The position numbers and the translations under genes are program-made. Source: Chloroflexota bacterium (GTDB taxonomy: Bacteria > Chloroflexota > Dehalococcoidia > Lucifugimonadales > Australimonadaceae). Taken from it: a stretch of 64,000 nt of DNA. Location: NCBI GenBank assembly GCA_027618515.1, contig JAQCEV010000001.1, forward strand, positions 1-64,000, read 5' to 3'. How positions within the stretch are numbered: the stretch's first letter is position 1; each line of letters starts with the position of its first letter. Below the pieces are notes generated by a model. That model saw only the letters and a list, made by a program, of their open reading frames with translations, did not search any database and was not told the DNA's origin. This document shows, one piece after another, positions 15,243 through 24,334 of the stretch.

Positions 15243-16612
15243 CGACGTACGCCTACCCGAAGTACGTGCCGGCGGGCGGCTGGTGGCGAAGGGTGATCCG
15301 CGATCCGGTGCTGCCGGAGCGGTTGCTGGCGAAGCTTTGGCGAGGCAAGACGGGGGCGTCGCTGCGCACGACGGACGGGCAGACGGTGGAGGTGATCTAT
15401 CCCGGTAGGCCAGCGCCAGGGCACGGGCCCGATTTCCGGGACGCGATCTTGAAGCTGGGGCCTCGCACGATCAAGGGGCCCGTGGAGCTACACCGGGTGC
15501 CGTCGGACTGGAAGGCGCACGGGCACGATGGGGATCGGGCGTATGACAACGTGGTATTGCACGTTGTGGCTTCGATTGGCGAAACTCCAATTCGACCTAC
15601 TCGTAAGACCACGATTGGCCCAATAGCCAAGAAGGCGACGACGTTGACGACGACACTTGATAGAGATGTGCGCGTGCCTGCGTACGCGGCGCTACCGACG
15701 GTGGTGCTGACTACTCCGTTACAGGACGGTGAGAACGCTCAGGTCCAGGCCAGATGTGCGGGCCCGCTGGGGGCGTTGGCGTCTTTGAGCAACGATGCGC
15801 TGAAAGAGCGATTGCGGGCGGCCGGGATGCGTCGGTTCGAAGAGCGAGTGGCGTTGGCGCGGAAGGCGTTGGCGGTGCGTAGCGCCGATTCGGTGCTGTT
15901 CGCTCGGATCGCGGACGGGCTCGGATACGCGGAGAATCGTGAACCGTTCGCGGAATTGATCCGTCGCGTGCCGCTGACCGTGCTCCGCGCTGCGGGTCAC
16001 ACGGCGGTTCCCGATCAACGAGCGGCGTTCATTGAGCGGTTGCTCCTCGGCGGGGCCGGGCTTGCACCCAGAACCAACGAGTGGGATGCGATCGTGGGGA
16101 TACCGCCAATGTCGGCTAGCGCGTGGCGCAGTGCTGGGGTGAGGCCTGCGAATCACCCTCGACGGCGGTTGGCGGCTTTGTCGCATTACGTGGCGGTCTC
16201 TGATCCGCTGGGGTTCGCAGGATGGCTACAGTTCCCGGTGGCTGAGGGGGCGAGCGCGTTGATCCACGCGCTGACCGTGGAGTCCGCCGGAACGGTTGCA
16301 GGAGAGGGTTCAGCGTTGGTGGGTGATGCGCGGGCGAAGGAGATCGCGGTGAATGCGGTGTTGCCCGTGTTGGCGGCGATGAACACGCCCGGGGTGCCGA
16401 GTACAGCAGACGCCTCACTTGGAACCCCGGCGGGACAAACCTATGCGGGGTTTCCGGCGCTGGGTGGCAATACGGTGTTGCGGGAAGCGCTGATGCTGCT
16501 GGGACCGCGCCGTGGCTTGCGGTTGGGCGCATGCGAGCAGTTGGGGTTGCAGCGGTTGTACCAGGAGGCGGTGGCGCCGAGCGATGAGCCAACCGACCGA
16601 CCAGACAGCTAG
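15239..16612 (+). CDS. DUF2851 family protein
   Basis: A 457-residue protein matching DUF2851, whose function is unknown. Family features include the N-terminal LPERLLAKLWRG, PGRPAPGHGPDFRDA, GPVELHRVPSDWKAHGHDGDRAYDNVVLHVV with conserved acidic and His residues reminiscent of a nuclease-like metal site, and a long helical C-terminal region. The start is the GTG overlapping the HTH stop. It converges with the PAP2 gene with a four-base overlap of ends. The HTH linkage suggests a regulated stress or nucleic-acid function, but that is speculation. Confidence 0.8.
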   Translation: MTTYAYPKYVPAGGWWRRVIRDPVLPERLLAKLWRGKTGASLRTTDGQTVEVIYPGRPAPGHGPDFRDAILKLGPRTIKGPVELHRVPSDWKAHGHDGDRAYDNVVLHVVASIGETPIRPTRKTTIGPIAKKATTLTTTLDRDVRVPAYAALPTVVLTTPLQDGENAQVQARCAGPLGALASLSNDALKERLRAAGMRRFEERVALARKALAVRSADSVLFARIADGLGYAENREPFAELIRRVPLTVLRAAGHTAVPDQRAAFIERLLLGGAGLAPRTNEWDAIVGIPPMSASAWRSAGVRPANHPRRRLAALSHYVAVSDPLGFAGWLQFPVAEGASALIHALTVESAGTVAGEGSALVGDARAKEIAVNAVLPVLAAMNTPGVPSTADASLGTPAGQTYAGFPALGGNTVLREALMLLGPRRGLRLGACEQLGLQRLYQEAVAPSDEPTDRPDS

Positions 16613-17199
16613 GCGATGTAGACGGCTCGGAAGGCTTTGAAGACGTGACGCGGGATGAACGCGAGGCGCCCCACGAGGCCTGTGGCAAGCGACGCGGCGA
16701 TGACGCCGAGGATGGCACCGCCCACGATGTCCGTGGGGTAGTGGACTCCAGCGTAGACGCGGGCGAGGCCCCAGAGGGACGCGAGGACGTAGAGCGCTGC
16801 CCCAAGTCGACGATGCCTGATCCAGACGACGGTGGCGATGGCGAATCCGACGCTGGCGGGGTTCGCGGGAAAGCTGGAGTCGGTGGGTGCGTAGAAGTAG
16901 AGGTTGATGTCGAGGTCGACGAAGGGTCGATCCCGGAACGTCAGCAGGTTGGAGATGGTGACGAGTGCGTTGGAGAACCCTACGGCGATGCCTCCAGTGA
17001 GGGTGACAAGCTGGTTGCGGTAGCGCTCCGCGTCTGACGATCCGCTGAACCAGAGTCCGAGCAAGACGAGGCTGCTGAGCACAGGGACGAGGTAGTCGCT
17101 GACGAGCGCTTCCATGAGCGCGTCCAGCGCCGCTGAACGCCCGACGAATCCGTTAAGCCACAGGACGAGGGCCTCGTCGATGTGCGCCACTTGACTCAT
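16609..17199 (-). CDS. PAP2-superfamily membrane protein with altered catalytic motifs
   Basis: A 196-residue multi-helix protein of the PAP2 phosphatase superfamily. The third motif is intact (RVYAGVHYPTDIVGG, equal to SRxxxxxHxxxD). The second reads SFPANPAS where active enzymes have SFPSxH, so the proton-donating His is replaced by Pro. The first motif keeps RDRP but lacks the upstream Lys. It may be a subfamily with different chemistry or a non-catalytic relative. Its start overlaps the stop of the upstream membrane protein by four bases, so the two are coupled. Confidence 0.75.
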   Translation of the reverse strand: MSQVAHIDEALVLWLNGFVGRSAALDALMEALVSDYLVPVLSSLVLLGLWFSGSSDAERYRNQLVTLTGGIAVGFSNALVTISNLLTFRDRPFVDLDINLYFYAPTDSSFPANPASVGFAIATVVWIRHRRLGAALYVLASLWGLARVYAGVHYPTDIVGGAILGVIAASLATGLVGRLAFIPRHVFKAFRAVYIA

Positions 17200-17663
17200 C
17201 CCGCGCCTACCCGCTCAGACGCGGTGGACGCGGAACGTCGCGAGTGTGCGACGCGAGCGCGGATGGCGTGGAAGAACGTCGTTCGTGAAAACCAAGTCAT
17301 GCCGGTAGGGGGAACTTCCCCTGATTGACAGTCCCAACCGTGGTTATTGCCCCACCGGTGGTTGATGAGGCTGGTGACAGCCAGGGTCGCGCCTACGGCC
17401 GCTGCACCGGACATGGCGAACCAGAACGCTTGAATGTTGGCGTCGAGGCCCAGCCCAGTATCGGGCTGGTTGCGTTCTCCGGTCATGAAGTACCAGAGGA
17501 TTGCCACCAGGATCACTAGGACGCTGACACCCATGGTGGCCCTAGGCCACCGACGGGCGTACAGGATGCCCCACAGTCCGCTTCGTGCGGCAGCGAACTG
17601 GATGACGCAGAGGGCGCTAACGAACACCCAGACGATGTAGTCGATAAGGAACGCAGACAGCAT
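17196..17663 (-). CDS. small integral membrane protein, unknown function
   Basis: 155 residues with four hydrophobic segments (IDYIVWVFVSALCVIQFA, GVSVLVILVAILWYFM, FWFAMSGAAAVGATLAV and an amphipathic piece) and a polar, Arg-rich C-terminus. No conserved family recognised. Coupled to the PAP2-like gene by a four-base overlap and 9 nt downstream of ilvE in the same direction. Confidence 0.6.
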   Translation of the reverse strand: MLSAFLIDYIVWVFVSALCVIQFAAARSGLWGILYARRWPRATMGVSVLVILVAILWYFMTGERNQPDTGLGLDANIQAFWFAMSGAAAVGATLAVTSLINHRWGNNHGWDCQSGEVPPTGMTWFSRTTFFHAIRARVAHSRRSASTASERVGAG

Positions 17664-17672
17664 AGTCAGTTG

Positions 17673-18608
17673 TTACGAGGCCGCGCCCTTGGGTTCCGCG
17701 ACGGTAAGCTGGTGCATGTACTTGGGGTTCTGTCCCCTAACGATGGGGAAGTAGAGATCCTGGAGCTTGCGCGTCACGGGGCCGATGCCGCCATCGCCGA
17801 CGTTTCGGTAGTCGACGCTGCCGACGCCCTGGATGTGGGCTGCGGTGCCGGTCAGGAAGACTTCTTCAGCGGTGTAGAGCTCGCTGCGGTCGACCGAGCG
17901 CTCTTCGATCTTCATGCCCAACTCCTCGCGAGCAAGGGCGATGACCGTGTCACGGGTGATGCCGGGGAGCACGTTGCTCTCGAGCGATGGTGTGGCGATG
18001 GTGTCGCCATCGACGAAGAAGATGTTCTCGCCGGTGCCTTCGCAGACGTGGCCGTCCATGTTCAGGAGGATGGCTTCGTCGAAGCCCATGGCGATGGCGT
18101 CGGTCTTGGCGAGGATCGAGTTGAGGTAGAGGCCGCTGAGCTTGAAGCGCGGCGGGATCATGGTGTCATCGATGCGGCGATACGAAGCGACCTGGCAACT
18201 GATGGCGCCGTCAGAGTCGATGTAATTACCGAAGGGAACGGCCAGGCACATGAAGCCGTCAGCCAACGATCGGAGGTTGAGGTTCGCGACCTTTTCCTCT
18301 GATTTGAAGGCCATGGGCCGGATGTAGATATCCTGCTGGAAGCCACTACGTTCAACGACTTCGATGGTGATCTGGATCAGCTCATCGATGGTGTAGCCGG
18401 GATCCATCCAGAGCATCTTGCAGCCACGGAGCATACGTTCGTAGTGCTCACGCAGCTTGAACATATACATCTTGCCGTCGGCTTCGTTCCAGTTGCCGCG
18501 GATGCCTTCGAAGGCGCCGGTCCCATAGTGGAGGGCATGCGTCATGATGCCTACCTTCGCATCCTCGAGCGGAACGTATTGTCCGTTGAGGAAAGCCACT
18601 CCAGCCAT
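17673..18608 (-). CDS. ilvE: branched-chain amino acid aminotransferase
   Basis: A 311-residue class IV PLP aminotransferase that interconverts Val, Leu and Ile with their 2-oxo acids. The N-terminal THALHYGTGAFEGIR, the SGLYLNSILAKTDA segment carrying the PLP Lys, and EGTGENIFFV are typical of bacterial IlvE. ATG 18608 follows AAGAGGTG; the track's extra 12 residues lack support. No other ilv or leu genes are adjacent. D-amino-acid and aminodeoxychorismate lyase relatives lack the AFEGIR signature, so the call is firm. Confidence 0.93.
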   Translation of the reverse strand: MAGVAFLNGQYVPLEDAKVGIMTHALHYGTGAFEGIRGNWNEADGKMYMFKLREHYERMLRGCKMLWMDPGYTIDELIQITIEVVERSGFQQDIYIRPMAFKSEEKVANLNLRSLADGFMCLAVPFGNYIDSDGAISCQVASYRRIDDTMIPPRFKLSGLYLNSILAKTDAIAMGFDEAILLNMDGHVCEGTGENIFFVDGDTIATPSLESNVLPGITRDTVIALAREELGMKIEERSVDRSELYTAEEVFLTGTAAHIQGVGSVDYRNVGDGGIGPVTRKLQDLYFPIVRGQNPKYMHQLTVAEPKGAAS

Positions 18609-18779
18609 GATGCACACCTCTTGAGTTGGGTGGCCGGGTGCCATGCCTGAAGCACATCACCAAGCCGTCTAGGGATTATCCGAGTCGTCGCCTGGCACTG
18701 TCAACGCGCCAGAGCATTCTCGCGACGTAGAGCAGACCTGCGCTTCAATCTGATACCTTTCCGTTTGTCTTATATAACC

Positions 18780-19160
18780 ATGTTTAATCGTCCGATCTAT
18801 CAGGCCTCAATCGTGTTCCTTTCATTGCTGGCTTTGGCCGGGGGGATAGCGCTGCTTCTCGCCCAGGGTGGGCCGACGGGGGTGGTGATCACCCAGCCCC
18901 CAGAGCGAACAACGTCAAGTGAGGGCACTCCTGAGGTGCAGGTGGCCGGGGAGCCCTCGGATGCGTTGGTGGATATCAATTCGGCGACAGCCAATGAGCT
19001 CGTCGCGCTGCCCGGGGTGGGGCCCGTGTTGTCGGAGCGGATCGTGGCGTACCGGCAGGCGAATGGTCGTTTCGAGCGTGCCGATCAGTTGATGGCGGTC
19101 GCGGGTATCGGGCCTGCGACGTACGAGGCGATCCGTGATCTGATCACGGTGGGTGACTAG
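18780..19160 (+). CDS. comEA: ComEA-like helix-hairpin-helix DNA-binding protein
   Basis: A 126-residue protein with one N-terminal membrane anchor (residues 8-28), a Thr/Pro/Glu-rich linker and a C-terminal tandem HhH domain (VDINSATANELVALPGVGPVLSERI). This is the extracytoplasmic DNA receptor of natural transformation. It lacks the usual SLBB domain between anchor and HhH, as in short ComEA forms. ATG 18780 gives a clean anchor. The stop overlaps the GTG start of comEC, forming the standard comEA-comEC pair. The partner is interrupted here. Confidence 0.9.
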   Translation: MFNRPIYQASIVFLSLLALAGGIALLLAQGGPTGVVITQPPERTTSSEGTPEVQVAGEPSDALVDINSATANELVALPGVGPVLSERIVAYRQANGRFERADQLMAVAGIGPATYEAIRDLITVGD

Positions 19161-21615
19161 CAGGATGCCTCTTGCGTGGGCTGGGCTTGGATGTTCGCTA
19201 GGGTTGTTCTGGGGCGCGGCACATCCCGTCTCGTGGCTGGCAGTTGCATTGCTGTCGATAGCCTTGGCAGGCGGGTACGTGCTCGCGCGGTCAGCGTCGC
19301 TGCGGGTCGGTGGAGTGGCTTTGCTGCTCGCTGGGGCACTGGTGGGCGTGCTGCGAGGCGGCGATGGTCTTCTTGATGGCGCTGAAGGGCTGGTCGCGCA
19401 CCACGGCGATGGGGTGACTATCACGGGGACGGTCGTGGGCACGCCGGAGGCGATCGGTACGCGGGTGCGTCTGACGTTGGACGTGGAGAGCGTCCGCACG
19501 CCCGACCGACGAACGCCCAGCGGAGTCGATTGGCCAGTGGACGCACGCGCGGTCGTTTGGGTGGGACGCGATATCGCGCCGCTCCCCGGTCGGGCGTTCC
19601 CATTCCTGGCACACGGCGATCTGGTGACGGTCGTGGGGAAACTCGGGGCTCCTGAGGCGATCGGCGTTTTCGATTATCCAGAGCATCTGGCGGCACGGGG
19701 TATCAGCGATGTGCTGACGCTGGGGCGCGTGGCAGCCGTTGAGGCAAGGGATGGCGGCGGGCTGATGGGGACGGTTCATGGCTGGCGACGCAGTTTGGCG
19801 GGCGCAGTGGAGCGGCACGTTCCAGAGCCGCAGGCGGCGGTGGTGAATGCCCTGACCTTGGGGTTGCGTGGAGGAATAACGCCCGAGGTCAACGAAGCGT
19901 TCAGGACTTCAGGGTTGTCACATCTGCTGGCGGTCTCGGGTCTCCACGTGGGCGTGCTGTTGGCGATGGTGCTTGGGGTGTCGGCACGCGTGATCGGAAG
20001 GCACCGGTTGGTATACCTGTTGCCACCGCTGGTGCTGCTGTGGGCGTAGGTCCTGCTAGCGGGTGCGCCGCCTTCAGCGATCCGGGCGGGCCTCATGGGG
20101 TCAGTGTTGCTGCTGGCACTGGGTACGGGTCGGGCTGCTGTGCCGGTGAATGCGCTGGGGCTGACGGTGGTGCTGGTGCTGATGCTGGATCCCGCGACGC
20201 TTTGGGATCGAGCGTTTCAGATGAGTGCGGCAGCGATGGCGGGGGTGCTCTTGATGGGGTTACCGCTAGCGAACCGGGCGTTCCGCTTGGGCAGGGGGCG
20301 GGCGATGTGGGCGCAACTGGCGAGCACGTTCCTGCTGGCGCCGTTGGCCGTATCGCTGGGCGCCGTGGCTGGGTCGATGCCATTGGTGGCGTTCAATTTC
20401 GGACAGATCCCTCTGCTGAGTATCCCCGCGACGCTGATCGCGATGCCATTGGTGGCGCCGTTGTTGGTGATGGGGTTGCTGACGGGCCTGGTGGGGTTGG
20501 CAGTGCCGCCGTTGGCGCCGGTGGTTGGCCTGGTACCGGCGGGTTTCGGCGGGCTGCTGGTGGCGCTCGCTGAGGCGACGGCAGCGGTGCCCCGAGCAAC
20601 GGTTGAAACGAGCGTGTCGGTGGAGTGGGTGTGGAGCGGGTACGCAGCGCTGGCTATCGTGGCAGCGGTCGTGTATCGGGAGTGGTGGTTGCCCAACGCC
20701 CGCGAGTTTGGCGCGGTGGTCTGGCGCGGGCCGCAACGTCGTGCAGCAACGCTGGCCATGATTTGTGCGTTCGCGGTGCTGGCGGCATGGCCGTGGGCGG
20801 CGTTGGCATTCGACGAGGGCGACGGGCTGCTGCACGTGTACTTCTTGGACGTGGGCCAGGGAGATGCGACGTTGATCGTGGGGCCGTCGGGGCACAGCGT
20901 GTTGATCGACGGGGGCCGCGATCCGCGTCAGACGATCAACTCGATCGACCGGCTGCTACCGGACGGCGGTGTGGTTATCGACGTGGGAGTACTGACGCAC
21001 CCCGACGCGGATCACGCGAACGGGGTGCTGGAGTTGGCGAGTAGGGGCAGGTTCGGCACTTTGCTGGTGGCGCATGCCATTGATGACGCAGGGCAGCGAA
21101 AGCTAGATGCGTTTCGTGCGACGGGCGCGACTGTGGGGGCGGCGGTCAGCGGTACGGTGGTCGATCTGGGCGACGGGGTCGTGTTGGACATCCTGTACCC
21201 GCCCGATCCTCCGGTGTCGGGGACGGGTGCCGACGTGAACAACAATAGTGTTGCGGCGATGCTGTCGTGGCGAGAGGCGTCGGTGTTGTTCACGGGTGAT
21301 CTGCACGTGGAGGGCGAGGGGATACTGCTAAGTCTGGCGGGGGAGGTAGACGCGGACGTGTTGCAGGTGGGGCATCACGGGTCTGCAACGTCTAGCTCGG
21401 CGGCGTTCCTTGACGCGGTGTCGCCTATGGCCGCAGTGATTTCGGTGGGCGAGAACAATCCGTTCGGCCACCCGGCTGAGGAGGTCGTGGAGCGGTTACG
21501 GGAGTACACCACTCCGGGGGCGCTGTTCAACACGGCTCAGGGTGGGACGGTGGAGGTGTTCACCGATGGCACTCGTTGGTTCTCAACCAAGGCGGCGGCG
21601 TGGGATATCGAGTAG
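19153..21615 (+). pseudogene. comEC: ComEC/Rec2 DNA-uptake channel interrupted by an in-frame TAG
   Basis: The reading frame from 19153 (GTG; or ATG 19165) to 21615 is continuous except for one TAG at 20047-20049 within LLWA*VLLAGAPPSAIRAGLM, where homologues have an aromatic residue before LLAG. The N-terminal part has the membrane and OB-like DUF4131 region and SGLSHLLAVSGLHVG of the Competence domain. After the stop come the remaining helices and the metallo-beta-lactamase domain (FLDVGQGDATLI, LTHPDADHANG, VGHHGS). Total is about 820 codons. A Tyr codon changed to TAG would explain it. It is a null allele, a base error, or readthrough. Confidence 0.88.
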
Positions 21616-21684
21616 TGTCGACGCAGGGGGTCAGGAATGCCGTTGGTATACTGACGGCACCCCATTCATATAGGACGGTTCCAT

Positions 21685-22410
21685 TTGACGACGCGCATCG
21701 ATGGCAGATCTTTCGACGAACTTCGACCTACGACCATCACGTTGGACTACCAGGAGTTCGCTGAGGGATCGGTGCTGGTGGAGGTCGGAAAGACGCGGGT
21801 CATCTGCGCGGCGAGCATCGAGGAACGGGTGCCACCTTTCATGCGAGGCCAGGGCAAAGGCTGGATCACCGCAGAGTATGGGATGCTCCCACGCTCAACG
21901 CTCTCCCGCATCAACCGTGAGCGGAGTGCGAAGGGTGGACGGACGATGGAGATTCAGCGATTGATCGGCCGGTCACTCCGCGCGGTAACGCAGCTCGACA
22001 AGGTGGGAGAGCGGACGATCACCTTGGATTGCGATGTGCTGCAGGCCGACGGTGGGACGCGAACGGCGTCGATCACGGGCGCGTACGTTGCGCTGTACCA
22101 GGCGTTCTTGGGCCTGGTACGCAAGGGGGCGTTGCATCACGTGCCGCTAAGCTCTTCTATCGCGGCTACCAGCGTTGGGCTGGTAGGCGATGAGGTGCTG
22201 CTGGACCTCTGCTACGACGAGGATTTCAAGGCGAACGTTGACTGCAACGTTGTGATGACGGAGCAGGGTGAGTTCGTCGAGGTACAGAGCACCGGCGAGG
22301 AGCATCCGTTCTCCCGGGCAGCGTTGGATCAGATGTTGGGGCTGGCCGAGGCTGGCATCCAGCAATTGACCGTTATCCAAAAAGAAGCGATCGCGGCGCT
22401 AAGCCGGTAA
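21685..22410 (+). CDS. rph: ribonuclease PH
   Basis: A 241-residue phosphorolytic 3'-5' exoribonuclease that trims tRNA 3' ends. [48 protein letters not shown] and [21 protein letters not shown] are diagnostic and the length is typical. The start is TTG at 21685 after AGGACGG. It follows comEC by 69 nt. No adjacent rdgB/XTP pyrophosphatase gene, which often accompanies rph, is seen here. Confidence 0.96.
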   Translation: MTTRIDGRSFDELRPTTITLDYQEFAEGSVLVEVGKTRVICAASIEERVPPFMRGQGKGWITAEYGMLPRSTLSRINRERSAKGGRTMEIQRLIGRSLRAVTQLDKVGERTITLDCDVLQADGGTRTASITGAYVALYQAFLGLVRKGALHHVPLSSSIAATSVGLVGDEVLLDLCYDEDFKANVDCNVVMTEQGEFVEVQSTGEEHPFSRAALDQMLGLAEAGIQQLTVIQKEAIAALSR

Positions 22411-22568
22411 GCGTTGGCGTGAGGCCGAACGGCGAACCGTTCACGCCGTTGCTCCGTAGTTATGGTGAATCAACCCACCATTGGGGCGCATCCAATCAGG
22501 GCGTGCGTCCTGTTGGGCCGGAAGCTCCATCGGACCGACGCAGAATCTTCCACCACGGAACTCCATTG

Positions 22569-23681
22569 ATGAATATTCGAAAACTTGCGCTCGCTTCTCT
22601 CACGGTGATCTCCCTGCTGGCTGCGGCATGCAGCAGCGGTGACCCAACGCCCACAGCGGGCTCGACAGCAACGGCGACTCCGACTGCGGCGAGCACGTCG
22701 TCCCCGAACCAGTCAGTCCCGGCGGGGTTCCCTGATATCGCGAGCGTGGTCGAGCGGGTCGCCCCAGCAGTGGTCCAAATCATCGCGACTACGCAGGAGC
22801 AGAACATCTTCGGTCAAACGACGGATTCGACCTCGCAGGGATCGGGCGTGTTTTTCAGCGAAGAGGGTTATCTGCTGACGAACAACCACGTAGTAGAAGG
22901 CGCGACGAGCGTACGTGTTGTGTTGGCCAGCCGTGAGCGAGTAGACGCTGAGATCATCGGGTTAGACCCCGAGGCGGATCTGGCCGTGCTCAAGATCGAC
23001 CCCAACGACGTCGAGGAGCTTGTGATCGCCAAACTGGGCGATACGGACGCGATGCGGATCGGCGATTGGGTGATCGCGATCGGTAGCCCGCTAGGCTACG
23101 AAGGCTCAGTGACGGTGGGGATCGTGAGCGCGAAGGGTCGTTCGCTAGTGCTGGAGCAGAACGCGCCAGCACTACATGACTTGGTGCAGACCGATGCGGT
23201 CATCAACCCTGGTAACAGTGGAGGGCCGCTGCTGAATCTGGCCGGTGAGGTCATCGGCATCAATACGGCGATCATCCGCGGTTTGATCGGCAACAACCAG
23301 GAGGCCGAGGGCATCGGTTTCTCCGTGAGCATGGGTACTGCGATCCCGGTCTCTCGGCAACTCATCGAGAATGGCCGAGTGATCCGGCCACGCATCGGCG
23401 TGACCATCGAAGACGTGACGCCCGTGAATGCGGCGGAGCGTGGGCTGTCCGTCCACGAGGGTGTTCTGGTTCTGGGCGTGGTTTCGGGTGGCCCCGCTGA
23501 CCGAGCAGGGATCGAGACCAACGATGTGATCGTTATGGTGGACGACTCCCCGGTGAGTTCGACGACCGAGTTGGTGCGCCTGCTGCTCAATGGGTACAAA
23601 GTAGGCGACACGATACACATGGCGGTCGTCCGCTCCGCAGTCACCTTGACCTTCGACATCACCCTCGAAGAAGTTTCGTAA
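22569..23681 (+). CDS. HtrA/DegP-like serine protease lipoprotein with PDZ domain
   Basis: A 370-residue trypsin-like protease. A lipoprotein signal (LLAAAC, Cys21) and a Thr/Ala/Ser/Pro-rich linker tether it outside the membrane. The catalytic triad is His107 (NNHVVEG), Asp137 (EADLAVL) and Ser217 (NPGNSGGP). A single PDZ domain follows (VSGGPADRAGIETNDVI). ATG 22569 gives the signal peptide; the track's 50-residue upstream extension is spurious. Role: degradation or folding control of exported proteins. Confidence 0.93.
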   Translation: MNIRKLALASLTVISLLAAACSSGDPTPTAGSTATATPTAASTSSPNQSVPAGFPDIASVVERVAPAVVQIIATTQEQNIFGQTTDSTSQGSGVFFSEEGYLLTNNHVVEGATSVRVVLASRERVDAEIIGLDPEADLAVLKIDPNDVEELVIAKLGDTDAMRIGDWVIAIGSPLGYEGSVTVGIVSAKGRSLVLEQNAPALHDLVQTDAVINPGNSGGPLLNLAGEVIGINTAIIRGLIGNNQEAEGIGFSVSMGTAIPVSRQLIENGRVIRPRIGVTIEDVTPVNAAERGLSVHEGVLVLGVVSGGPADRAGIETNDVIVMVDDSPVSSTTELVRLLLNGYKVGDTIHMAVVRSAVTLTFDITLEEVS

Positions 23682-23760
23682 GCGGCGTAGCCGTGACTCA
23701 CGCCGGGCGTGTTCAGGCCCTGCGCGCGAACGTCAATAGACGGCTGTCCCCGGAGTAGGG

Positions 23761-24180
23761 CTAGAGGCCGTGGGCGTACATGCGGGTGGGCGCGAGCAGG
23801 ATGGCGACGCGCTTCTGCTCGGCCATGACAGCGTCGTACTCATCCCAGTTGGGGTGTTCTTTGCCAGCACTGGCTCGATAGACGTCTCTCAACGTGGCTC
23901 GCAACGTGTCAGCGTCGGAGTTGTGTGCGCCAACGACTTGGGCGTCGCCGTCGAGGACAGCGTAGACCCGCAAGTCAGGGGACATGACCATCATGGCGCA
24001 CCGAGGGTCGCGCAGGAGGTTGGCGTACTTGGCGTTGCGTTGGCGCGTGGTGAAGGCGAGGGCATCGCCGACACGACCGACGGTGACGAGGCTCATCTGC
24101 TGGCGACCGTCGCGCCTATACGTGCTGAAGTTCACGACTTGGTTCTGGGCCAACAGCGGCGTTAGGTCATCGATGTTCAT
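23761..24180 (-). CDS. PPOX-class FMN/F420-dependent oxidoreductase
   Basis: A 139-residue split-barrel flavin-binding protein of the pyridoxamine 5'-phosphate oxidase-like superfamily (VVNFSTYRRDGRQQMSLV, RNAKYANLLRDPRCAMMV). These small members often use F420 or FMN to reduce diverse substrates, and the R-N-A-K-Y-x-N-L segment is common in the F420-type group. The actual cofactor is not decided by sequence alone. It is divergent from the MFS transporter across a 154-nt gap that holds no clear operator. Confidence 0.82.
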   Translation of the reverse strand: MNIDDLTPLLAQNQVVNFSTYRRDGRQQMSLVTVGRVGDALAFTTRQRNAKYANLLRDPRCAMMVMSPDLRVYAVLDGDAQVVGAHNSDADTLRATLRDVYRASAGKEHPNWDEYDAVMAEQKRVAILLAPTRMYAHGL

Positions 24181-24334
24181 TGAGTACTCCCTGGGAACGT
24201 AGGTCGAGGCTAGGCGCGGTCGGGTGAACCTGTCAACGCGGGGGAATCGGCTGAACGAGAGGGCGGGCCATCGCTTTAGGGTGAGCGGTGTTCTACCATT
24301 GCGTTGAGCCCTGAACCTATAGCCGGAGCGATAC

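Noticed and set aside
14894-15424. Extension of the rsgA ORF upstream of 14893
   Set aside because: It is antisense to the HTH gene and its promoter, with no conserved sequence.
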